NCBI GenBank assembly: GCA_963709645.1
Contig: CAVPXP010000049.1
Span: forward strand, 1-64,000
Direction of reading: 5' to 3'
DNA length: 64,000 nucleotides
DNA from: DYRB01 sp963709645
GTDB taxonomy: Bacteria; Pseudomonadota; Gammaproteobacteria; Chromatiales; Chromatiaceae
Shown here: one piece after another, positions 36,140 through 44,820 of the stretch
Position numbering within the stretch: the stretch's first letter is position 1
Layout of the letters: every line of letters begins with the position of its first letter
Position numbers and translations under genes: made by a program
The notes under the pieces: generated by a model
The model's database searches: none
What the model was told of the DNA's origin: nothing
Seen by the model: only the letters and a program-made list of their open reading frames with translations

Positions 36140-36300
36140 CCGATCGGGTCGCCGCCCACGCGTTGGCTGACGGAGGGGTAAAGAAGGGTCAAGCAAACCA
36201 CGTCACAACGCCGCAAGAAAATCCAGCCGCCCCGGGACGAGCAAGCCCGGCGGAGGCATCGAAGAGCGGCATGCGTCTCCACCTCTGGGGGCAGGGCGGC

Positions 36301-36600
36301 TCAGTCTAGCACCCGCTCCGACCGTATCCCGGCGGGCTGCACGACCAGTGCTGCGGCGACCGCACAGGCGGCGAGGGCAGGTCGGGCAAGGTCGAGACCG
36401 CGAGCCCAACCCCATGGCCCATCACTCCAACCAGGTAGGCGGCGGGCAGCGCCCCCTTCCCGATGCGCCGCACCGCCAGCGCAGGGACGATCAGGCTGGC
36501 AAAGACCAAGTACAGGCCCACCAGCTGCGCCGAGGCGGTGACGCTGAGCGTGAAGGCGAGGTAGAAGCTGACGGGGAGAGAAAGGGGCCCGGGGTAATAC
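36301..36600 (-). pseudogene. C-terminal end of a metal-ion ABC permease (ZnuB-like)
   Basis: FYLAFTLSVTASAQLVGLYL, then VFASLIVPALAVRRIGKGAL and AAYLVGVMGHGVGLAVSTLP match the last membrane helices of ABC-3 family zinc/manganese permeases. The first two thirds of the protein are missing: at about 36600 the sequence switches to a decayed ArdC gene. A shift near 36380 gives a plausible natural end (ALVVQPAGIRSERVLD). A remnant cut by insertion of mobile DNA. Confidence 0.7.
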
Positions 36601-36604
36601 CCTC

Positions 36605-37571
36605 TCAACGTTCGCGCCCGGTCACCGCGCGGTCACGAGTTGTCCGGTGCACCAGCTCCGGCCACGCCCGGGGAACATCGGGCATCTTCTCCACATTAAC
36701 CGGGATCCGGTCCTTCTTCGCACCCAACACATGGTTGCTAATCTTTTCCGCGTCCCGCGACGCGAACAGGACCTCCTTGGGGTCCACCTTACCCTGAGGA
36801 CCTGGACCCACCTCTTGACGTAGGCGGCGTGCTGGCTGGGGTCGCGGCCAATGCTGAGTTGGTCGCCGACCATCGGCAGAAGGCGCGGTCCGGCCGATCG
36901 TGGCTGATGTTGGCACCGGAGGTATTCAGCAGGGCCTCGGCCCGCTCGTGGCGGTCCCAGTCGGGGGCCTTGATCTCCAACGGCGGCAGGCCGTCGATCT
37001 GCTCGGCGTTGAAGACCACGGCAGAGAAGACCTTGGGGTTCCCCAGCTGGACGCTGCGGTAGACCTTGTTGCCCTCGTCGTCCAGGACCCGCTTGCCGCG
37101 CTCGTCCTTCACCGGGATCTGATCGGTGAGCATCCAGTATTGGACCAAGGTCCCCTTCTCGCCCCGGCGGACCTGGACGCCGACGCTGTTGGCCTGCTTT
37201 TAGGTCATCCAGAGCCCAACTCTGAGCAAGGTTTGCCCCTGCCCTGCATCTCCAGCCGCAGGGAGTTCGACCCCTTGCAACGCGTCCCGGAGACCGCCGT
37301 GCGGCAGGTGGACGCTCCCCAGCGCCTAGAGCTTCCGCCAGGGGACGGTCCCGGCCCGGAACTGCTCGATGAGCTTGGTCGCGACCTGTTCATAGCACGG
37401 GACTTCTCCTCGCGCTCGGCCATCAGTGGGTCCCCCGGGTCTCGCAGGTGTCGGCGGACGCGAGTGCCTCGGCCTCGTCGAGGGCGTCCTCCTGGAAGGC
37501 GCCCAGGTCCTCGGCGGTGCGGGCGTCTGCCTCGACGCCGCCGCCAGGGTCAGAGGTCCAGGATCTGGCAA
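36605..37571 (-). pseudogene. Decayed ArdC-type antirestriction gene, internal deletion
   Basis: N-terminal piece YEQVATKLIEQFRAGTVPWR, then (new frame) VQYWMLTDQIPVKDERGKRV, YRSVQLGNPKVFSAVVFNAE and INTSGANISHDRPDRAF-type sequence. The zinc-peptidase segment (ATALHELGHWTGH in intact ArdC) is absent: the text jumps to VGDQLSIGRDPSQHAAYVKR and then KVDPKEVLFASRDAEKISNH. Intact ArdC proteins protect incoming plasmid DNA. Several frame changes and the deletion show this copy is dead. A second relic of the same gene lies at 43.5 kb in the same orientation. Confidence 0.75.
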
Positions 37572-37893
37572 TAGATGGGGTTGGTCATGGTCGGCCCTCC
37601 GTTGGCCCCCGCGCCCGCGCGGGTTAACCTCCGGTCGGCAACCAACCTTGTCACGCTAATCGATCTGCGCCATTCTGTTTGTTCGGTTCGAAGCAGCACG
37701 ATATCGAGGCCGGGATGCAGCCACCGATCGAGCAGCTTGCGCGCAGCCCCCTGACGGCCTATGCCCCGCGGCGCAGGGTCATGGGCTTTCTATCTGACGC
37801 TCCTCAGGTAACCCCTGGGCATCGAGATACCTTCGGCGACGGGGGTAACGCGAGCGGCCCGAAGGATCTTTGGCGCGCCAGGACGACGGCCCC
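37572..37893. other. Upstream region of the FHA-SulP gene
   Basis: About 320 bases without a gene. It should hold the promoter of the transporter gene; no clear consensus boxes or repeats were found. Confidence 0.35.
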
Positions 37894-39982
37894 GTGAACG
37901 ACGGGCCGCTCTTCTTGCTCGTTCCCCACAACGCGGGACCCCAGCCGGCCATCGAGCTCACTCGCGGGAAGCTACGCCTTGGGCCGCGCCCAAGACAGCG
38001 ACATCCGCCTCGAGAATCGAGCGGTCAGCGGGCTCCACGCCCGATTGACGGTCACTCCAACAGAAGTGGTGGTCGAAGACCTGGGGAGCACCAACGGCAC
38101 CACCATCAACGGAGAGAGCATTCAACAAGGAATCGTTCAGATCGGCGACACCCTGGGCTTCGGTGACGAGGTGTTCCGGGTGGAGGACTCCCGCCCCCCC
38201 GTCGCCTATGCCGCAGCCAGCGAGCAAACCGTGATGACCCGAGCCGCACCGGTCGCCGAGGCAACCGAGCTGGCGGCACAGGGCCTAGGGGTGAAGGGGA
38301 CTCTTCGGCCGCTCCACAGGCGTCTAATCCCGCTGCTCGACGACTTGGCGCACTACGACCGCAGCGCACTGCGGGGCGACCTGTCCGCGGGCCTCACCGT
38401 GGCGGTGATGCTCGTCCCACAGGGGATGGCCTATGCCCTGTTGGCGGGCCTGCCCCCCATTGCAGGGCTCTATGCCGCACTGGTGCCGCCCCTGATCTAC
38501 GCCCTGCTGGGGACGGCGCGCCAGCTCTCCGTGGGCCCTGTCGCCCTCGACTCGCTGATCGTAGCCGCCGGGATCGGCGTGCTGGCCCAAGCGGGTACCG
38601 AACAGTACTGGGCCCTCGCTACCACGCTTGCGCTGATGGTCGGGGCGATCCAGGTCGCTATGGGCCTCCTGCGGGCCGGTTTCCTGGTGAACTTTCTGTC
38701 ATCGCCTGTGATCACGGGTTTCACGGCCGCGGCGGCGCTCATCATCGGCGTGACGCAGCTCAAGCATGTCCTCGGGATTGCCGTCCCCCAGGGTCTGGGA
38801 GTGACTGAGACCCTGCTCTACCTGGGCCGGCACATCGGTGACACTCACCTGATTACCTTGGCCTTGGGTCTCGGAAGCCTCGCCTTCCTGCAAGTCGCCA
38901 AGCGGTGGAAGGCCTTTCCAGCACCGCTGGTGCTGGTCGCCGCGACAACGGCCATCGTCTGGCAGGGCGGGCTTGCAGACGCGGGCGTGCGCATCGTAGG
39001 TGCCGTACCCGAGGGGCTGCCGCCCATCCGCTTGCCGTCGATCCACCTCGCAGAGCTGCAATCCCTGCTGCCTCTGGCGGTGACCCTCAGTCTCGTCGGC
39101 TTCATGGAGACCGTCTCAGTCGGCAAGGCCCTCGCTACCAAAGGGCACTACGTCATCAGCCCCGACCAGGAGCTGCGGGCGGTGGGACTGTCGAACATCG
39201 GTGCCAGTCTGACCTCGGCCTACCCAGTGACGGGCGGCCTCTCCCGCTCGGCGGTCAACGCGCGCGCCGGGGCCCGCACCGGGGTTGCTTCCATGGTCGC
39301 GGCGCTGGCCCTGGCAGTGACGCTGCTGTTCTTCACCCCGCTGTTCTACTACCTGCCCAGCGCGGCCCTCGCCGCCGTCATCCTCATGGCGGTCAGCGGG
39401 TTGATCGATCGGCGGGAGATCCGCCGCATCCTGCGCACCAAGCGCAGCGAGGGTCTGGTGCTCGGGACCACCTTTCTGGCGACGCTGGTGATCGGCGTCC
39501 AGGCCGGGGTGCTCATCGGCGTGATCACCTCCATTCTGCTGTTCATCGCACTGAACACCCGCCCTCCCGCGGCGATCCTCGGCCGTCTGCCCGGCACGGA
39601 GATCTACCGCAACGTGCGCGACTTCCCGAGGGCCGAGACCCACGAGGGGATCGTGGTGCTGCGCATCGATGCCTCTTTCTATTTCGCCAACGCGGAGTTC
39701 ATCAAGGAGACGCTGCGGGATATCCGCGAGGGGCAGGGCGAACGGCTGAAAGCCGTCGTGCTCGAGGCGGGGAGCATCAACGACCTGGACTCGACGGCCG
39801 ACGCGGTGCTCCAGGAGGTGGCAGAGGAGTTCCTCGACCACGGCATCCGCCTCTACATCGCCAATGTCAAGGGCCCGGTGCGCGAGGTCATGAATCGCTC
39901 GGGCCTCTATCACAAGCTGGGGGCCAATCGGTTCTTCTACACCATCGATGCCGCGGTGAGGCGCGCGTTGGCCGAGCAGTGA
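37894..39982 (+). CDS. FHA-SulP-STAS anion transporter fusion
   Basis: The N-terminus is a forkhead-associated domain: LLVPHNAGPQPAIELTRGKL, then (after one shift near 37980) GRAQDSDIRLENRAVSGLHA and VVVEDLGSTNGTTINGESIQ, with the GR, S-x-x-H and N-G residues for phosphothreonine binding. A SulP transporter follows (GLTVAVMLVPQGMAYALLAG, YALLGTARQLSVGPVALDSL, YPVTGGLSRSAVNARAGART, about 10-12 helices) and a C-terminal STAS domain (VVLRIDASFYFANAEFIKET). SulP proteins carry sulfate or bicarbonate; in a sulfur oxidiser sulfate export or import is plausible. The FHA fusion suggests control by Ser/Thr kinases. A GTG at 37894 or TTG at 37870 may be the start. Confidence 0.85.
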
Positions 39983-40011
39983 ACCCGGCCCGGATCAAGC
40001 CAGGCTGAGGT

Positions 40012-40386
40012 CTAGCCGCCTTTTCGCAGCGTCACCACACGCCGCGACGCCACGCACAGCTCCGACTCGCGGCGCTCCTTGAGCACACGCTGGAGCATCC
40101 CGCGCACCTCGCCGATCAGGCGCCACTGGGTCTCCTTGAGCCTGGGGGCGTAGTAGACGACCTCGAAGGGGACGGGATCAGAAAGGGAGTCGCGCCCGGT
40201 GGGCGGGGCCAGGACCCAGGCGATACGAATCAGGCGGCCGCCCACGCCGTCCTGGTGCGCGTAGCCGCCATGACTGTCGACGAAGACGACCTCCTCTCGC
40301 TCGACGACCGCCTGGTATTGCAGGGCGCGCAGGGGGACGAAGACGCAGGTCCCCGACTGGCCCTTGAGGAGAAGCTGCAGGGCGTA
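40012..40386 (-). pseudogene. 5'-truncated copy of the gene at 44821-45291
   Basis: Codes for LQLLLKGQSGTCVFVPLRAL, then GGYAHQDGVGGRLIRIAWVL and EVRGMLQRVLKERRESELCV. From about 40110 to 40386 the DNA is almost identical to 44914-45206 (one mismatch noticed), and the 5' third of the gene is gone. The break lies at a GCTGCAGGGCG word, after which a repeat and the SdhB fragment follow. It may act as a donor for gene conversion with the intact copy. Confidence 0.7.
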
Positions 40387-40393
40387 GGAGGAA

Positions 40394-40431
40394 AAGGAGA
40401 GGAAAAGGGGCCAGGCTCGAATGGCAGTGCC
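40394..40431 (-). repeat. REP-like element, inverted partner of 41097-41123
   Basis: On the minus strand GCCATTCGAGCCTGGCCCC then TTTTCC. The same word stands in plus orientation at 41102, so the SdhB fragment is framed by inverted copies. Confidence 0.6.
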
Positions 40432-40971
40432 ATGCTCGTCAACGGCCGCCCCCGCCCGGCCTGCTCGGCCTTGCTCGACGGACTGCCCCAACCCATCGTC
40501 CTGGAGCCCGTGCCCAAGTTCCCGGTGGTGCGCGACCTCCAGGTGGACCGCTCGCGCATCGAACCCAACCTGCGGCAGGTCAAGGCGTGGATCAAGATCG
40601 ACGGGGCCTGGGACCTGCACCAGGGGGCCCCGCGCATCTCACCCCAGGCGTGGGCATCGAGCTATCTCTACAGCCGCTGCATGACCTGCGGCATCTGCAT
40701 GGCCGCCTGCCCCCAGTTCGGGGCCGGCTCCGACTTCCTGGGTCCCGCCACCCTCGCCCAGGTCTGCCTCGCCAACGCCCACCCCACCGGGCGCTACGAC
40801 CGTGCCGAACGGCTGCACGCCATCATGGCAGAGGGGGGCCTGAGCGACTGCGGCAACGCCCAGAACTGCGTGCGGGTCTGCCCGAAAGAGATCCCCCTGA
40901 CCACCGCCATCGGCGATCTCGGGCGGCAGGTCACCCTCCAAGCCCTGCGGGACCTCTTCGGCGGCGGCTGA
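40432..40971 (+). pseudogene. Succinate dehydrogenase iron-sulfur subunit fragment
   Basis: 179 residues, MLVNGRPRPACSALLDGLPQ, then VRDLQVDRSRIEPNLRQVKA and cluster ligands in SRCMTCGICMAACPQFGAGS and CGNAQNCVRVCPKEIPLTTA. It matches the second half of SdhB of the non-classical (B-type) succinate dehydrogenases. The N-terminal 2Fe-2S domain is cut off in the middle of its CGSCAM motif, exactly where the repeat begins. No sdhA or sdhC lies nearby. A gene relic captured between repeats. Confidence 0.75.
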
Positions 40972-41068
40972 TCACCTTCGTGCGCTGGCGCGTCAACGTA
41001 CCCAGGGACCTGCCGCTCTCCGAGCTCGGCCGCCGGATGAACGACTACCTGGGAGAGAAAAGAGAATA

Positions 41069-41192
41069 ATCGAGCCTGGCCCCCTTTTATCCATAAGTTA
41101 GTGCCATTCGAGCCTGGCCCCTTTTATCCCCCCTTTTATCCCCCTGCCGTTTTATCCCCGCTTTTATCCCCGTTAGCCCACACCTTGCTAAC
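41069..41192 (+). repeat. REP-like words plus five TTTTATCC repeats and a small hairpin
   Basis: CGAGCCTGGCCCC occurs at about 41072 and again at 41107. TTTTATCC occurs five times (about 41084, 41121, 41133, 41150 and 41162) at spacings of 11-37 bases. GTTAGC-n9-GCTAAC (41172-41192) follows. No gene. It resembles the flanks of REP-type elements mobilised by Y1 transposases. Confidence 0.55.
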
Positions 41193-41218
41193 AGTATGTA
41201 TGCAAGAGTCAAACCGCT

Positions 41219-41875
41219 TCATTCTGGGTTTTCCTCACGAAGTGGGGAGAATCGTTCATCAGCTCTAGTTAGCACTGGTAACACGCGGCTTGCTGTTAAC
41301 CAAGAGATTCCAAATGCGACCAGGCCCGTGGCTTCTCCATAAAACGTGAGCCTAGGGATTGCGGCCGTAATGAAACGGCCGAAAATTCCATCTATCGCCA
41401 ACGTGGCAATAGAAATAAGAATGGCGATTCCGCAGATGGCATACACAGTAGCGCGCAACTGAGCTTGAGCGTGTCCTTTGCCCCGGGCCCGACTGAAGAA
41501 TCCATAGCAAAAGTACGCGAGGATCAAAAACATCGTGGCAGCCGACACCGCATGGACGTAAGGGACAAGTTCGGCATGTGACCCGCATTTGCACGGAAAC
41601 AAAGCAACGCCGAGACCAGCCAGAGCGGCTACTTTGCTTAGCAGCATCTCGCCCCTTGACGTGCCATTATAAGCAATCAAGAATGCGGCGATTGCGAAGA
41701 GAAAGCCAATGAAAATTGCCTGAGACCAACCCCCTATATAGTACGACTCACTGATCGAGGTAATGATGTGATTGGCAAACAAACTTGTAAGGGAGGCTAA
41801 GCTGATTGCGATGATTCCGACCGTAAGCTTCATCGTTCTATGGTCGATCTCTTGACGCTTCGAGTACGGAAACAT
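41219..41875 (-). CDS. Six-helix membrane protein in an AT-rich insert
   Basis: 218 residues with about six membrane helices (LTVGIIAISLASLTSLFA, GWSQAIFIGFLFAIAAFLIA, MLLSKVAALAGLGVALFPCK, VSAATMFLILAYFCYGFFSR, AICGIAILISIATLAI, ATGLVAFGISWLTASRVLPV). The CKCGSHAELVPYVHAVSA segment between helices 3 and 4 holds two cysteines and two histidines. It looks like a DUF998-type membrane protein, but I am not sure. Codon use is much richer in A/T than its neighbours, which indicates recent transfer. An attC-like site lies about 80 bases upstream of its start. Confidence 0.65.
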   Translation of the reverse strand: MFPYSKRQEIDHRTMKLTVGIIAISLASLTSLFANHIITSISESYYIGGWSQAIFIGFLFAIAAFLIAYNGTSRGEMLLSKVAALAGLGVALFPCKCGSHAELVPYVHAVSAATMFLILAYFCYGFFSRARGKGHAQAQLRATVYAICGIAILISIATLAIDGIFGRFITAAIPRLTFYGEATGLVAFGISWLTASRVLPVLTRADERFSPLREENPE

Positions 41876-41957
41876 GAAGGCATCTCCGTGAGAGGTTTAC
41901 AGATTGCTCGGTTGAGGGGATGACGGCGTCAGCGCGATGTTGGACGGGTTGGGTATG

Positions 41958-42027
41958 GCCTAACGCCTGCCGCAACCGGCGGCCGGAGAGTTGCATGCGA
42001 GCGAACGAGCGGCGCAGGCTTTTTGGC
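41958..42027 (-). other. attC-like recombination site
   Basis: On the minus strand it ends in GTTAGGC, a perfect GTTRRRY core. GCCTGCGCCGC and GCGGCAGGC form a stem with one extra-helical base, as in attC sites. The other core (RYYYAAC) is degenerate. A single site; no integron integrase is in the window. Confidence 0.4.
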
Positions 42028-42960
42028 GTCCGAGTTTATGGTATTGTTCAGAGCTTTTTGGCAGTTTCGGCTTTATAACTTTCATTGAATTCAGAAACTG
42101 AGCTGAATTTCCACTCTTCAATTCTGACCAAACCGGAATGATTGGGGTTCTTCTGATTTGCAAGAGGCAGCCCTTTTAATGGCTCGCATTATGCGAATAT
42201 GAACCGACTAATTATCACCTTGAATCATATTGCAGTTAGCACATGTATTAGCCCAATACGCCCGACCATACTGCTTTGAGTTCCGGTACTTTATTGTTCT
42301 AGGACGAGGCTGTGGTCGGTTCAGTTTCGCAGAATGGAGCTGACCCTGCCACCAGAATACTGGTATTTCCTCTTGCACTTAAAGCACGTTTCTGTGCTAG
42401 CAATGTATGTCGACGAACTAGGCTTTTTTATTGGTGAATATATATGACGATCAATATTCCATCTATCTGCCACTGTTATAAACATGCTTTATATGCGACT
42501 TACAACCTAGGCAAAAGCTTGCTTTTAAACGGCTTTGGTTTGGCTTCCAATAGCAAGGGTTATCGTATTACCTCTTCGGCTTTTAGCTCCACCCAGTGTA
42601 TCGGTAAATCATTTGCCTTGTTTACCACCAACTTTATGGGTATTAAAGATCTCTACAGCAAGAGCTATTTCACTTTCTCTATACCGCCAGCGACATCGCC
42701 AAACATAATCAGAAATGCCGACCTTAGTGCGGCCCGAGAAAATGCTCTGGCGGCAGTTCGGTGACAAGATCGACCCCACAACTATGGCAATGATTTCTTA
42801 ATCGACTAGGCTTGCTGCCATTAGAGTATCAAGAAGCGTAGTGCGTAAATTGATGCCTGCAGCATCTGCACTCTGATCGAGGGCCTAACCAGGATTGGGC
42901 GGACGAACGGTCCTGATAAACCGGTCCGCGCACCGGAGTTGACCACGCAACCCCCCGTGC
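42028..42960. other. AT-rich non-coding stretch
   Basis: Composition is clearly lower in GC than the rest. A plus-strand frame at 42444-42764 is open but has no ribosome site, family match or biased codon use, so I do not call it a gene. Probably transferred DNA in decay. Confidence 0.45.
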
Positions 42961-43019
42961 GTCAAGGGAATTGTCCCTACCGCGGCGTGTGCCGTTAGTG
43001 GGTTTATTCGGCCAACTGG

Positions 43020-43151
43020 CCGCCTAAACCGGGTCGAAATCAAGGTGGCCGCCTATCCGGGTTGAGGTTGGCGCTGGATTCTCCGGAAGGAGTAATTCAG
43101 ATCAGAAGGTTGACGCATTGTTGTTAGGCGATGTCGACCCCGGATAGGCGG
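43020..43151. repeat. IS-end-like repeats CCGCCTATCCGGG
   Basis: CCGCCTATCCGGG at 43049-43061 is repeated inverted at 43139-43151, and a variant CCGCCTAAACCGGG stands at 43020. Such GGCCGCCT words are common at ends of IS21-type elements, but no transposase is present. A solo end or small non-autonomous element. Confidence 0.45.
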
Positions 43152-43509
43152 CGACTCGGGCCGGAGGGTAAAGGATTTGGGCGTGCCATGGCCGGCTAAA
43201 TCTGCGGCCGGTAGTGTTATCGGGAGGGAATTTAGCTGGTCCGATTAGGAACATAGACTTCGGTTGGCACCGCAGATGGGGGCGGCAAAAGCGGCCACGG
43301 CGGACCGGTTCCAGGTCTTGGCCGACCGGCGGTCGGTTGCGGGCCGAGGCCCGTCGAAGCTGGCGCGTGGGGGCAGTTACAGGCCAAAGGGGCCAGGGTC
43401 GATTAGATTCGAGTCGTCCGGCGGAGGGTTTCCCCTCCCTTTGCTGCCGCACACCGATTAGTCCTCGGGCCCGCTCCTGGCGAATTTGACCCGTTTAGCG
43501 CCCCCTCAG

Positions 43510-43865
43510 CGCTCGCGGCCGGCTACAGCGCGGCCTCGGGTTGCTCGGCGTGCCGGCGCCGGTTCGGGGTGCGGGCTGTGGACTTCGGGGAGATCCTCAA
43601 TGTTCGCCGGCACCCGATCCTTCTCCAGACCCAGCACATATCCGCTGATCTTATCTGCATCTCGGGATGCACGGAGGATCTCCTTGGGGTCCTCCTTGAG
43701 GACCTGGATCCAACTCTATGACGTAGGCGGCGTGCTGGCCTGGGTCGTGGCCGGTGCCGAGCTGGTCGCCGACCATCAGGGAGGCGATTTCGGCTCGTCG
43801 CTCCTCCTTGGCGTAGCCGACCCTGCCGTAAGGGGTTGGCCAGGTCGCGCTCCAGACGGGCTGGG
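43510..43865 (-). pseudogene. C-terminal relic of a second ArdC gene
   Basis: Read across small shifts, the minus strand gives YAKEERRAEIASLMVGDQLG, then DPGQHAAYV, WIQVLKEDPKEILRASRDAD and KISGYVLGLEKDRVPANIED. It is related to the relic at 36.6-37.6 kb but clearly diverged from it, so it is a separate gene rather than a recent duplicate. Only the last third is left. Confidence 0.65.
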
Positions 43866-43954
43866 TGGCCGTTCGGGGTGCCTTGTCGGATTACGGCGGG
43901 TCACGTGGTCCCAGTCGCTGACGTCAAGGGGTCGATGTATTGGAGGGAGCGTTC

Positions 43955-44045
43955 TACGAGGGGTCGGACTCGAACCGACATCAGCCGACACCAACGACCG
44001 GCGCTGTCCCTCTTGTCCATCCGGGTACACCGCCTGGGCGACAAT
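43955..44045 (-). other. tRNA-like remnant
   Basis: The minus strand holds a perfect T-arm, GTCGG-TTCGAGT-CCGAC, followed by CCCTCGTA. Upstream is a D-arm-like TACCCGGATGGACAAGAGGG. The 5' side does not pair with CCCTCGT and no proper anticodon arm is visible, so this is not a working tRNA. Element insertion often leaves such 3' halves. Confidence 0.35.
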
Positions 44046-44144
44046 AGTTAACGCCATGACCGCTGCTTTCGCCGTCACCGTCGATGACCTCCAGGTCACC
44101 GCCGCCCTGCGCCGCCTCGAAGCGCGGCCCGCCGCACGAGCCAG

Positions 44145-44768
44145 TCAGGCGTTCTCGCTATCATCGCTGCCGCCGTCCTCGAAGAGCGATGGTTGTCTCG
44201 GTATCGATGCCGAGGAGCCGCCCGCCGCCTCTTCGGCGATCTCCATCCACTGCCCCGGCAGCGCCTCCATCGTGGCGCCCAGCTCGCCATCGATCACTGG
44301 CACCAGGAGGCCGTAGCCCACCCGCCAGCGCATCGCGCCGACCTGCACCGACGCCGACTTGGGGTTCAACTTCTCCACCTGGCCGAACCGCTCTTGGCCG
44401 TGGCGGTCCTTGAAGGCCACCCGATCACCGACCCTCAGGCTATTGCGGTCCAGCGATTGGCGCTTCTGCGCGGCGATCGCTACGTCCTGACCTTCCAGAT
44501 CGATCAGGTAGAACGGGATGGTCCAACGCTTCGCGTCCGCGAGGTTCTGTACCTGCGCCCGCGTCCGGTTCATTTGCAGGAGCTTCGCCTCCACCAGCCG
44601 GTTCTCGGCGGTGTCGAACCAGCGCAGCGTCTGACCGACCCGCAGCACCCGTTTCACCGCGGCGATGCGCGTCGGATCATCGAGCTGGTTGCTGATGGCC
44701 GCGTTCAGGCGATAGAGCTGGAACAGACTGGCCTGGCCCAGCGCCTCGAGGATGGCGGTGTAGTTCAT
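44145..44768 (-). CDS. Hypothetical protein, possibly nucleic-acid binding
   Basis: 207 residues. MNYTAILEALGQASLFQLYR and the helical AAISNQLDDPTRIAAVKRVL are followed by two small beta-barrel-like segments: LRVGQTLRWFDTAENRLVEA and LRVGDRVAFKDRHGQERFGQ, VEKLNPKSASVQVGAMRWRV. The repeated V-G-x-x-V/L-x-F/W-x-D pattern resembles KOW or Tudor-like modules. The acidic C-terminus ends SLFEDGGSDDSENA. I have seen similar proteins next to mobile genes but cannot name the family. It is followed upstream by two more hypothetical genes on the same strand. Confidence 0.65.
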   Translation of the reverse strand: MNYTAILEALGQASLFQLYRLNAAISNQLDDPTRIAAVKRVLRVGQTLRWFDTAENRLVEAKLLQMNRTRAQVQNLADAKRWTIPFYLIDLEGQDVAIAAQKRQSLDRNSLRVGDRVAFKDRHGQERFGQVEKLNPKSASVQVGAMRWRVGYGLLVPVIDGELGATMEALPGQWMEIAEEAAGGSSASIPRQPSLFEDGGSDDSENA

Positions 44769-44820
44769 CTTTGAGGTCTCTGTTTGCGATCAGGGACGGA
44801 ACCGACCGCGGCGTGCCGCC

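Noticed and set aside
40432..40971. A functional ferredoxin or glycolate-oxidase-type iron-sulfur protein
   Set aside because: Sequence order (GRPRPACSALLDG, then two Cys clusters) fits SdhB with its first domain cut off, so it is a fragment rather than a complete small protein.
42444..42764. A 106-codon plus-strand frame in the AT-rich stretch
   Set aside because: No ribosome site, no family resemblance, no codon bias; it arises in low-GC DNA with few stops.
43214..43489. Short plus-strand frames near 43.2-43.5 kb
   Set aside because: They overlap IS-end-like repeats and are Arg/Gly-rich as expected for non-coding GC-rich DNA.
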